The notes under the pieces were generated by a model, which was given only the letters and a program-made list of their open reading frames with translations, was not told the origin of the DNA and did no database searches. Source: Anaerolineales bacterium UBA3082 (GTDB lineage Bacteria; Chloroflexota; Anaerolineae; UBA7937). Taken from it: a stretch of 7,951 bases of DNA. Of this stretch, positions 1-6,042 are shown piece by piece (within the stretch, counting starts at the first letter, position 1; every line of letters begins with the position of its first letter). The position numbers and the translations under genes are program-made. The stretch lies in contig DFBK01000005.1 of assembly GCA_002366595.1 (NCBI GenBank), positions 1-7,951 on the forward strand. Direction: 5' to 3'.

Positions 1-2
1 AG

Positions 3-77
3 ATAGTCTGGTCTCTTCTGAGTGGAGTTGTCATCGACCAGGATGATAAGATGAACTTTACGGCCTCGGCATCCTGA
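3..77 (+). CDS. 3' end of an unidentified gene entering from the left
   Basis: One forward frame is open from the window edge (position 3) for 24 codons and ends in TGA at 75-77. The other two forward frames close within this stretch (TAG at 4-6; TGA at 44-46). An intrinsic terminator begins three bases after the stop, as expected at the end of a real gene. The visible tail has a hydrophobic start (VWSLLSGVVI) and a polar end (DQDDKMNF). It is too short to assign to a family. Chance openness over 24 codons is possible; the terminator position is the main support. Confidence 0.5.
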   Translation: MVWSLLSGVVIDQDDKMNFTASAS

Positions 78-79
78 GG

Positions 80-115
80 AGAGGAGGCTCTTCCTCGGAG
101 AGCCTCCTCTTTTCT
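80..115 (+). terminator. Intrinsic (rho-independent) terminator
   Basis: A perfect 11-bp stem (AGAGGAGGCTC at 80-90 with GAGCCTCCTCT at 100-110) closes a 9-base loop and runs into TTTTCT (110-115). The U-tract lies on the right, so it stops rightward transcription of the gene ending at 77. Read leftward there is no U-tract, so it is not an obvious terminator for the hydrolase gene converging from the right. Confidence 0.85.
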
Positions 116-186
116 ACTCGCCTGCAGCCGCTTGTGGATGCGCCTATTTGGTGGCCTCAAGCCAGCCCTAACTCCTTCACCTCCCC

Positions 187-1032
187 TCAATTACTTCCTA
201 GAAAGCCCAACACCAACTGGTTGAACTCCTCTGGCTTCTCTATCTGGGGCAGGTGGCCGCAACGGTCGAGGATGTGGAGTCGGGAGTTCCTTATCATCTG
301 ATGAGCGATTTGAGCGTGGGCCAGGGGGAGGATCGGGTCTTGAGCGCCCCAGATGATGAGGGTGGGGGCCTCGATCTCCGGAACTCGACTTAGGAAGGGT
401 TCCAAGAGTTTCATATTTTGGCCCCGGAAGTCGATCCCCATCCGGGCCACCGAGAGGAGCATCTCCCTGGCTCCGGGGAGCCTGGCCAACTCCGCCATCT
501 GATCCACAAATTCGTCCGTCATCACCCGGGGCTTGTAGACGATAGACCTTAGAGTGAGTCTCATGCCTGGTCTGGTACCCCAGGCCCAAGCCATAAACTC
601 TCCCAGGAGCGGTATCTTAAGCAAGCGAAAAGAGAGGGGTAGTTCACTGCCCAACCCCCCGCTATCTACCAAAACCAGTTTCTCCAGCCGATGGGGGTAT
701 TGGACGGCGAACTGGAGGGAGACCCCACCACCCAGGGAGTTGCCTACCAGACTGGCCCGATCCACCCCCTGCGCATCCAAAAAGGCGGCCACGAACTCCC
801 CCGCAAAATCAAGGGAATAATCATCTATCCTCTTATCCGAGCGGCCGAAGCCCGGCAGATCGAAAGCATAGACCCGGCAGCCTTGGGAGAGGGCCCGGAC
901 ATTATATCGCCAATACTCGCAGGAGGCTCCCAGGCCGTGAATCAGAAGGAGCGGACTCCCTTGGCCCAAGACCCAATAGCGGGTATTGACCTCCCCCACC
1001 TTTACATACTTGTCTTCAGGGTCTTCCATCAT
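187..1032 (-). CDS. Alpha/beta-fold hydrolase (MhpC/BphD-like)
   Basis: This is a single-domain cytoplasmic alpha/beta hydrolase of 281 residues, the usual length for the family, with no signal peptide or membrane segment. The oxyanion-hole motif HGLGAS is at 32-37. The nucleophile elbow GNSLGG is at 97-102 (Ser99). The acid sits in WGAQDPILP (Asp232) and the catalytic His in CGHLPQIEKPEEF (His260). The full Ser-Asp-His triad is therefore present and the enzyme should be active. Residues 130-215 form the variable cap that sets substrate choice. The overall look is that of carbon-carbon bond hydrolases and esterases of the MhpC group, but substrate cannot be read from the sequence. Two ATG codons start the frame. 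GAGGAG at 1037-1042 lies 4 bases from the first and 7 from the second (1029), so the protein may begin at Met2. It is divergent from the HD-GYP gene and has its own promoter. Confidence 0.93.
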   Translation of the reverse strand: MMEDPEDKYVKVGEVNTRYWVLGQGSPLLLIHGLGASCEYWRYNVRALSQGCRVYAFDLPGFGRSDKRIDDYSLDFAGEFVAAFLDAQGVDRASLVGNSLGGGVSLQFAVQYPHRLEKLVLVDSGGLGSELPLSFRLLKIPLLGEFMAWAWGTRPGMRLTLRSIVYKPRVMTDEFVDQMAELARLPGAREMLLSVARMGIDFRGQNMKLLEPFLSRVPEIEAPTLIIWGAQDPILPLAHAQIAHQMIRNSRLHILDRCGHLPQIEKPEEFNQLVLGFLGSN

Positions 1033-1085
1033 AAAACTCCTCAGGGAAGAAAGTGCCCATCAGCGGCGGTTTCACCCCCCCAGAT

Positions 1086-1114
1086 ATCATAGGCCGACAG
1101 GCAGCCTCTGTCAA
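1086..1114 (-). promoter_or_regulatory. Sigma-70-type promoter for the hydrolase gene
   Basis: Read leftward, TTGACA (1114-1109, perfect -35) is followed after exactly 17 bases by TATGAT (1091-1086, 5 of 6 at -10). Transcription would start near 1079, giving a leader of about 45 bases that contains the GAGGAG ribosome site. Spacing and hexamers are close to consensus. Confidence 0.7.
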
Positions 1115-1159
1115 TCTCTCATTCCGCTTTCTCCTGGTTTCCATAAGCGGTTTGTCCTA

Positions 1160-1187
1160 TTGACAAAAAGGTCAAAAATAGTAAAAT
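1160..1187 (+). promoter_or_regulatory. Sigma-70-type promoter for the HD-GYP gene, with a small inverted repeat
   Basis: TTGACA (1160-1165) is a perfect -35, followed after 16 bases by TAAAAT (1182-1187, 5 of 6 at -10). The start point would fall near 1194. The -35 forms the left arm of an inverted repeat, TTGAC (1160-1164) and GTCAA (1171-1175), six bases apart. This could be a repressor site over the promoter, although such short A-rich repeats arise by chance. Confidence 0.7.
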
Positions 1188-1235
1188 ACTAAGGGTTATG
1201 CGGATTCCGAGGTCATCGAACGGTAAACGGTTGGA

Positions 1236-3527
1236 GTGACTGATAGTAATAGACTTAAATCGCTGCCTGTTTTGGGGGTATACAAGATGGAAGACGAGAA
1301 GAAGACGAAAGAGCAACTCATAAATGCATTGGTAGAATTGCGACAACGAATTACTGAATTGGAAGCGTTAGAAACCGAGCGCAAGCAGGCAGAGGAGGAG
1401 ATTCGCCGGCGCAGCGAGGAACTGGCCGCCCTCAACGCCATAGCGGAGGCAGTAAGCAGGTCTCTTGATCTGGGTGAGGTCCTCCACCAGGCCTTGGATA
1501 AGGTTTTGGAGATCACTGGTTTCGAGGCGGGGGGCTTCGGCTTGGTGGATGAGGCTAGAGAACTGATAGTCCCCATAATCCATCGGGGCGTGCCCCAAGA
1601 TTTCCTGGCCACTTTTGCCCAGGCCAGGGCCGGGGATGGTCTCCGTTGGCGAAGCGTGAAATCGGGAGAGGCCATGTTCTTTGAGAACCTGCCCCATGAC
1701 CCTCGAGTACGGGGCCGAGAAGCCCTCATCAAGGGGTTCCGGGCCGGCGCCTATCTATCTCTCAAGGTCAAAGATAAGTCCATCGGCTTCATGGCTTTAG
1801 GGACTGGCCACGACCACCACTTCTCCCCGGAGGAGAAATCTTTGCTCATGACCATAGCCAACCAGATCGCAGTAGCCATCGAGAACGCACAGATGTATGA
1901 GGAGACAAAACGCAGGGCAGAAGAACTGGCAGTGCTCAACGAGATAGGCCCAGCAGTCAGTTCTGTGATGCGATTGGACGACCTCTTAGAATTGATTAGC
2001 CGAGAGACAAGCCGAGTCATCGACACTTCCAACCTCTATATAGCCCTCTACAATACGAAGAAGAACGAGGTGAGTTTCCCCTTGTTTTTCGAGGAAGGAG
2101 AGAGACGCAGACCAGAGAAGCGACCCGCAAGACGCGGAATGACAGAATATGTGATTAACTCGGCGAGACCATTGATGATCAACCGTGACCTCGTCTCGCA
2201 GTTGAAGGAACTAAATATCGAACCCATAGGTAGGCTCTCCAAGAGTTGGCTGGGCGCGCCTATGTTGTCAGAAGGTGGAGCCATCGGAGTCCTCGCTATT
2301 CAGGACTATCAAAAGGAGAACGCCTATGACGAGAGCCATCTCCGCCTCCTCTCTACCATAGCCAGCCAAACCGCTATAGCCATCGAGAACGCGCGGCTAT
2401 ACAAGCAAGCCCGGCAGAGCGCAACGCAGTTGGCGGAGAAGGCCCGCAACCTGGAAGCGGTGTATCGCGTGTCCAGCCTGGCCGGTTCCTCGCTGGAGAT
2501 GGACCACATCCTGAGCACCGTCACCGAGCAGATGGTGCGGCTGCTCGGGGTGGACCACAGCGGCGTCCTGCTCTTCGACCCGGCGCACACCTGCGGCCGG
2601 GTGGCGGCGGAGTATCCGTCCACCGGAGCCACGGGCGAACAGTTCCCGGTGCAGGGCTATCTGGCTGCCGAGCGGATCATCGCCCACCCACAGCCGTTGC
2701 TGATCGAGGACACGCAAAGTGACCCCCTTATGGCCCCGGTGCGGGAGACCATGCGTCGGCTGGACATCCACTCCATGCTTATTCTGCCTCTGGTGGTCAA
2801 GGGTGAGGTGATGGGCAGCATCGGCCTGGACGCCGTGGGCAAGCCCCGTCGCTTCAGCACCGAGGAGATCGAGCTGGCCCAGACCATCGCCAACCAGGTA
2901 GCCATCGCTATCGAGAACGCCCGAGCCTATGAGAGACTCAAAAACCAGAGCCTAGAGACCATCTCCGCCCTGGCTGCGGCCATGGAAGCCAAAGACCCTT
3001 ATACCAGCGGCCACTCCGAAAAGGTCACTCAGTTCGCTATAGCCATCGCCCAGAAAATGCGGCTCTCTAGTGACGAACGTGAAGATTTGCGAGTCGCTGG
3101 GCTCCTCCATGATATCGGCAAGATCGGTATCCCAGATGGCGTGCTGAACAAACCCGCCCAGCTCACCTCCGCTGAGTTCCTCATGGTCAAGGCTCATCCG
3201 GTCATCTCCGCGGAGATCGTGGGGAAGATCGAAGCCTTAGCCCACCTTGTACCCGATATCAGGCATCATCACGAATGGTATGACGGAAACGGCTACCCCG
3301 ATGGGTTAAAGGGGGAGGAGATACCCCTCTTGGCCCGCATCCTGGCGGTGGCCGATGGCTTCGAGGCTATGACCTCCGAAAGACCCTATCGCATGGCTCG
3401 CACCGAGGAGGAAGCCCTGGCAGAACTGCAAAAGGGCGTAGGCAGCCAGTGGGACCCCCAAATGGTAGAGGTATTTCTGAAAATATATGAAGAAGGAGCC
3501 CTAAAGCATCAGGGCGGCAGCCAGTGA
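1236..3527 (+). CDS. Three-GAF HD-GYP protein, probable cyclic-di-GMP phosphodiesterase
   Basis: This is a soluble signalling protein of 763 residues from the GTG at 1236, or 746 from the ATG at 1287, which has a G-rich stretch (GGGGG, 1274-1278) at ribosome-site distance. Either start is possible. Order: charged coiled coil (about 19-65), GAF1 (66-217), GAF2 (229-388), GAF3 (404-562), HD-GYP (566-763). No membrane segment is visible, so it senses something in the cytoplasm. HD-GYP metal ligands are all present: His593 (SGHSEKV), His625-Asp626 (HDIGKIGIPD), His654 (KAHP), His678-His679 and Asp707 (VADGFEAMTS). The signature loop DGNGYPDG (683-690) is also intact. By family knowledge this domain hydrolyses cyclic di-GMP to pGpG and GMP, so activity is likely. 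The GAF ligands are not evident. The three GAF domains each end in a near-identical helix (IANQxAxAIENA). The gene stands alone with its own promoter. Confidence 0.95.
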   Translation: MTDSNRLKSLPVLGVYKMEDEKKTKEQLINALVELRQRITELEALETERKQAEEEIRRRSEELAALNAIAEAVSRSLDLGEVLHQALDKVLEITGFEAGGFGLVDEARELIVPIIHRGVPQDFLATFAQARAGDGLRWRSVKSGEAMFFENLPHDPRVRGREALIKGFRAGAYLSLKVKDKSIGFMALGTGHDHHFSPEEKSLLMTIANQIAVAIENAQMYEETKRRAEELAVLNEIGPAVSSVMRLDDLLELISRETSRVIDTSNLYIALYNTKKNEVSFPLFFEEGERRRPEKRPARRGMTEYVINSARPLMINRDLVSQLKELNIEPIGRLSKSWLGAPMLSEGGAIGVLAIQDYQKENAYDESHLRLLSTIASQTAIAIENARLYKQARQSATQLAEKARNLEAVYRVSSLAGSSLEMDHILSTVTEQMVRLLGVDHSGVLLFDPAHTCGRVAAEYPSTGATGEQFPVQGYLAAERIIAHPQPLLIEDTQSDPLMAPVRETMRRLDIHSMLILPLVVKGEVMGSIGLDAVGKPRRFSTEEIELAQTIANQVAIAIENARAYERLKNQSLETISALAAAMEAKDPYTSGHSEKVTQFAIAIAQKMRLSSDEREDLRVAGLLHDIGKIGIPDGVLNKPAQLTSAEFLMVKAHPVISAEIVGKIEALAHLVPDIRHHHEWYDGNGYPDGLKGEEIPLLARILAVADGFEAMTSERPYRMARTEEEALAELQKGVGSQWDPQMVEVFLKIYEEGALKHQGGSQ
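1851..2920 (+). repeat. 38-base in-frame repeat at the end of each GAF domain (1851-1888, 2355-2392, 2883-2920)
   Basis: Three 38-base copies encode the GAF exit helix (T-I-A-N/S-Q-x-A-x-A-I-E-N-A). They share long exact blocks, such as ATCGAGAACGC at the 3' end of each, while the GAF bodies between them differ strongly. Spacing is 504 and 528 bases. Conservation at DNA level could reflect recombination-driven domain duplication or strong selection on the signalling helix. Confidence 0.7.
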
Positions 3528-3535
3528 GACCCCCA

Positions 3536-3587
3536 CGTTGCCCATCGCCTGCCGAGGCCGCAGAAGGTGCGACGGTTTTCTGATTTT
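3536..3587 (+). terminator. Possible terminator after the HD-GYP gene
   Basis: CGTTGC (3536-3541) can pair with GCGACG (3569-3574) with one G-U pair. An inner GCCT/AGGC hairpin (3547-3550 with 3555-3558) sits inside it, and the sequence then runs into GTTTTCTGATTTT. It sits just after the stop codon. The stem is broken and the T-tract interrupted, so this is a weak candidate. Confidence 0.35.
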
Positions 3588-3629
3588 CCCAGGCTACACC
3601 GCTCCTTTTCTACCCCTTTTCACTTCCCC

Positions 3630-3657
3630 TTGAACTCTTTGAGAACGCAATTCTAAC
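3630..3657 (+). promoter_or_regulatory. Possible promoter for the lipoprotein-rarA operon
   Basis: TTGAAC (3630-3635, 5 of 6) is followed after 16 bases by TCTAAC (3652-3657, 4 of 6), placing a start near 3664, about 36 bases before the lipoprotein ATG. A second pair, TTGCCA (3662-3667) with TAAGAT (3685-3690), has 17-base spacing but would start the message at the ATG and lose the ribosome site. The 3528-3699 gap otherwise contains only a pyrimidine-rich stretch. Confidence 0.3.
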
Positions 3658-3699
3658 CCCCTTGCCAAAAGCGACCAAAAGGCGTAAGATGAAGGTAAG

Positions 3700-4242
3700 A
3701 TGTCTCGCAACTTTGTGGTTGGTTGCCTTCTTCTACCTCTACTTTTGTTGGCCGGGTGTGTGGCCAGACTGCAGGAACCGCCAACGCCCACCCCTCCTGC
3801 CTATATCGGCCAGGTATATGAAGGGGGCATCTGGGGGTATATCTGGAACCTGACCGATATCCGATATGAAGTTCAGCCCGATAGGGTACGGCTAGTTTTG
3901 GAGATGGGAGGGGGCGAAGAGGGTATCCCCTACTTTCAATTGGTTGAAGTTTATAACGACCAGATGCTTTTTCCCGTAGCCCCTGACCAGGAGGCTTATG
4001 ACCCCTCCTGGGGGGAAGCCCGCATCGACATCACCATCAGCGACCTCTACGCCTACGACTATCCGCTGAATGAGAAGTTGCCCCTCGTCCTTCCCGATAA
4101 CCCTTTGGTCACTAAGATCGGCCTCTATCCCACCTATGACGATGCGATGCTCGGCTTCTCCATCGGCTTGAAATTGGCCGCGCCCTACGAGGTCTCGACT
4201 TTAGGGAGCCCGGCGCGGATAGTTATCGAGGTCTTAAAATGA
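3700..4242 (+). CDS. Small lipoprotein with AMIN-like C-terminus, function unknown
   Basis: The protein has 180 residues. The N-terminus is a lipoprotein signal: SRN at the start, a leucine-rich core, then lipobox LAGC with Cys20 as the lipidated residue. A proline/threonine spacer (EPPTPTPP) follows, so the mature protein should be tethered to the outer face of the membrane. The rest is a beta-rich acidic domain with many aromatic residues. The last strand, YEVSTLGSPARIVIEV, resembles the closing motif of AMIN domains, which bind envelope or peptidoglycan components. That match is by eye and weak. The ribosome site GAAGG (3691-3695) is 4 bases from the ATG. Its stop overlaps the rarA start (ATGA), so the two are translationally coupled even though one is exported and the other works on DNA. 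I do not recognise a named family. Confidence 0.85.
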   Translation: MSRNFVVGCLLLPLLLLAGCVARLQEPPTPTPPAYIGQVYEGGIWGYIWNLTDIRYEVQPDRVRLVLEMGGGEEGIPYFQLVEVYNDQMLFPVAPDQEAYDPSWGEARIDITISDLYAYDYPLNEKLPLVLPDNPLVTKIGLYPTYDDAMLGFSIGLKLAAPYEVSTLGSPARIVIEVLK

Positions 4243-5597
4243 GCGATCTTTTCGAATATGGCCGCCGAGAGGAGATAGCCAAGCAGGCTCCCCTGGCGGT
4301 TCGCATCCGGCCCCGCACTTTGGAGGAGTTCGTGGGGCAAGAGGAGATAGTGGGGCCGGGGAGACTCTTGCGCCGGGCCATCGAGGCCGACCAAATCTCT
4401 TCCCTTATTCTTTGGGGACCGCCGGGCTCGGGGAAGACCTCTTTGGCTAACGTCATCGCCAACACCACCCGATCTCACTTCACCGGCATCAGCGCTGTCC
4501 TGGCTGGGGTGAAGGAGATCCGCCAACTGATCGCCGAAGCCAAGAACCGACAAAGCATGTATGGCCAGCGGACGATACTCCTCATAGACGAGATCCACCA
4601 TTTCAATAAGGCCCAACAGGACGCGCTACTCCCCCATGTGGAGGATGGAACCATCATCCTCATCGGCATCACCACCGAGAACCCCTATTTCGAGGTGATC
4701 TCCCCCTTGGTCTCCCGTTCCCGGGTCTTTCAACTCAAACCCTTGAGCGACTCAGAGATGGAAACCATCCTGCATTCGGCCTTGGCCGATGGCGAGCGGG
4801 GCTACGGCACACTTTTGGTGGAGGTGGACGAGGAGGCGCTAGCCCATCTGATCCGCGTGGCGGGGGGCGATGCCCGGGTGGCCCTAAACGCCCTGGAGTT
4901 GGCGGTGGAGACCACCCCTCCCAATACAGATGGTGTGATCCGTGTAGATATCGATGTGGCCCAGGATTCGATCCAGAGACGGGCGCTACTCTATGATAAG
5001 GACGGGGAGGCCCACTACGATACCATCTCCGCCTTCATCAAGAGTCTGCGGGGTTCCGACCCCGATGCGGCCCTCTACTGGTTGGCAAAGATGATCTACG
5101 CCGGGGAGAGCCCGGAGTTTATCGCTCGCCGGATGATCATCTTCGCCTCGGAGGATATAGGCAACGCCGACCCCCAGGCTCTGGTCGTGGCCACCTCCGC
5201 GGCCCAAGCCTTGGAGTGGGTAGGGCTGCCGGAGGCCCAGTACAACCTAGCCCAGGCGGCCATCTACCTGGCTACGGCACCCAAGAGCAACTCCACGGGA
5301 GCCTACTTCAAGGCCCTGGCCGATGTGGAGGAAGAGGGCAAGACCGAGGTGCCCGACCACCTGAAAGACGCCCACCGGGATAGGAAAGCCCTGGGACACG
5401 GCGAAGGGTACAAATACCCCCACAGTTATCCCGGCCACTATGTCAAACAACAGTACCTGCCCGACGAGTTGCAGGGCAAGAGATACTATGAGCCCTCGGA
5501 GCAGGGGTACGAGAGAGAGATCAAGAAACGGATAGAAGAGTGGCGAAAATTGGACAGCATCGGGGGCGTTGGTGGAAAGGAGGAGCTAAATGGCTGA
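4239..5597 (+). CDS. rarA: Replication-associated recombination protein A (RarA/MgsA, WRNIP1 family AAA+ ATPase)
   Basis: The protein has 452 residues, close to the roughly 445 usual for bacterial RarA. It is a cytoplasmic AAA+ ATPase related to clamp loaders. It acts on stalled replication forks and DNA ends, interacting with single-strand-binding protein. Seen here: the entry motif RPRTLEEFVGQ (24-34), Walker A GPPGSGKTS (60-68), Walker B ILLIDEIHHF (113-122), sensor 1 TTENP (145-149), arginine finger SRSR (159-162) and sensor 2 GGDARVALN (209-217). The MgsA C-terminal tetramerisation region covers about 255-435 and includes the typical blocks FIKSLRGSDPDAALYWLA, FASEDIGNADP and YPHSYPGHYVKQQYLP. 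All ATPase residues are intact. GAGG at 4228-4231, 7 bases upstream, supports the ATG inside the ATGA overlap with the lipoprotein gene. The last dozen residues (GGVGGKEELNG) are a variable tail that also encodes the next gene's ribosome site. Confidence 0.97.
   Translation: MSDLFEYGRREEIAKQAPLAVRIRPRTLEEFVGQEEIVGPGRLLRRAIEADQISSLILWGPPGSGKTSLANVIANTTRSHFTGISAVLAGVKEIRQLIAEAKNRQSMYGQRTILLIDEIHHFNKAQQDALLPHVEDGTIILIGITTENPYFEVISPLVSRSRVFQLKPLSDSEMETILHSALADGERGYGTLLVEVDEEALAHLIRVAGGDARVALNALELAVETTPPNTDGVIRVDIDVAQDSIQRRALLYDKDGEAHYDTISAFIKSLRGSDPDAALYWLAKMIYAGESPEFIARRMIIFASEDIGNADPQALVVATSAAQALEWVGLPEAQYNLAQAAIYLATAPKSNSTGAYFKALADVEEEGKTEVPDHLKDAHRDRKALGHGEGYKYPHSYPGHYVKQQYLPDELQGKRYYEPSEQGYEREIKKRIEEWRKLDSIGGVGGKEELNG
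5578..5583 (+). promoter_or_regulatory. Perfect Shine-Dalgarno for a gene that is no longer there
   Basis: AGGAGG (within AAAGGAGGAG, 5576-5585) lies six bases before ATG at 5590, inside the last rarA codons. This is the best ribosome site in the window. It now serves only a 38-codon frame that runs into structured RNA sequence. Confidence 0.75.
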
Positions 5598-5706
5598 GAT
5601 GTCTCAAGTTGAACGAGCGTGTCCCCTCCTAAATGCTGGCGTGGCAATGCCAGGAAAAGCAGTTCTAGCGCAAACTCCAGCAAACCGATGTCGAGAGGAC
5701 TGTTAA
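5590..5706 (+). pseudogene. 5' remnant of the third operon gene, apparently interrupted by an inserted element
   Basis: The ATG at 5590 overlaps the rarA stop by 8 bases and follows a perfect AGGAGG. Gene-like codons are seen only at the start (MAEMSQVER). From about 5617 the sequence becomes hairpin-rich and the frame ends at TAA 5704-5706 after 38 residues. The simplest reading is that a normal downstream gene of the rarA operon lost everything after about 9-11 codons when an element inserted. No continuation of a reading frame is evident on the far side of the element before degV, so the rest of the gene was deleted or lies elsewhere. The alternative is a genuine short peptide, which is less likely given its Cys/Pro-rich, unpatterned C-terminal part. 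Confidence 0.5.
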
Positions 5707-5920
5707 TGGTACATTCATGGCGAATGCGCCGTGAAAGTAATCGCTGAGAAACTGGGAAGCATAAACACAATGATGCCGATGGAATAGGTTAATTGACAGC
5801 CAGGTAGGTGTCAGATGGTATCGTCTAGCGCCATCTGAAAGGGCTGCATCAAGCCCAGCGTATACCGCCTAAAGGCTCCATTCCTAATGCTCGAAGAGGA
5901 ATCGAGGCTTTCCCTTTAGG
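5620..5920 (+). ncRNA. Structured RNA, best candidate an orphan HEARO / IscB omega RNA
   Basis: No good reading frame occurs here, but consecutive hairpins do. They are CTGGC/GCCAG (5636-5640, 5649-5653); CAGTTCT/AGGACTG with one G-U (5660-5666, 5696-5702); GGCG/CGCC (5719-5722, 5727-5730); TGACA/TGTCA (5794-5798, 5809-5813); CAGATGG/CCATCTG (5812-5818, 5831-5837); GGGCT/AGCCC (5841-5845, 5852-5856); and CCTAAAGG/CCTTTAGG (5868-5875, 5913-5920) enclosing ATTCCT/AGGAAT. The loop GCATC (5846-5850) is complementary to GATGC (5772-5776), a possible pseudoknot. Purine-rich conserved-looking joins such as GCCGTGAAAG and GATGGAATAGGTTAATTG recall HEARO RNAs, the guide scaffolds of IscB nucleases; that link is from memory. 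No IscB gene is present, though stand-alone copies are known in Chloroflexota. A group II intron domain I fragment is the main alternative. The ends are not defined. Confidence 0.5.
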
Positions 5921-5953
5921 ATCCCGAGGGACAGCCGGTTAAGTTCTTCCGGT

Positions 5954-6042
5954 GCGGGCGGGGACAAGCCCTTCGAGTAACCTTCAGGACAGGCCCCGCC
6001 CCTACAACCATTATGTGTAGGGGAGCCCCTTGTGGGCTCCCG
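5954..6042. repeat. Head-to-head pair of REP-like palindromes
   Basis: Unit 1 (5954-6005) has stem GGGCGGGG (5956-5963) with CCCCGCCC (5994-6001) and the interior CCCTTCGAGTAACCTTCAGG. It ends in CCCCTAC (5999-6005). Unit 2 (6017-6042) begins GTAGGGG and forms a perfect 8-bp stem GGGAGCCC (6021-6028) with GGGCTCCC (6034-6041) around a 5-base loop. The two GTAGGGG ends face each other across 11 bases, making a compound palindrome like the paired REP units (BIMEs) of other bacteria. Repeats with GTAGGGGCGGG ends are common between genes in Chloroflexota-type genomes; I infer a genome-wide family, which one window cannot show. Confidence 0.65.

Noticed and set aside
191..820. Frames overlapping the alpha/beta hydrolase in other phases
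   Set aside because: Pro/Gly/Arg- or Ser/Pro-rich translations without motifs, whereas the hydrolase frame has a complete catalytic triad.
1196..1732. Antisense frames opposite the HD-GYP gene, including a 178-codon one
   Set aside because: The translation is Ser/Arg-rich low-complexity sequence mirroring the coding strand, with no motif or ribosome site; it is a shadow of the real gene.
1851..2920. A CRISPR-like or tandem repeat array
   Set aside because: The three 38-base copies are about 500 bases apart and in frame; they encode the GAF exit helix and are not spaced like CRISPR repeats.
4185..4616. Leftward 143-codon frame opposite rarA
   Set aside because: It overlies the highly conserved Walker A/B region of rarA, shows no family motif and has no ribosome site.
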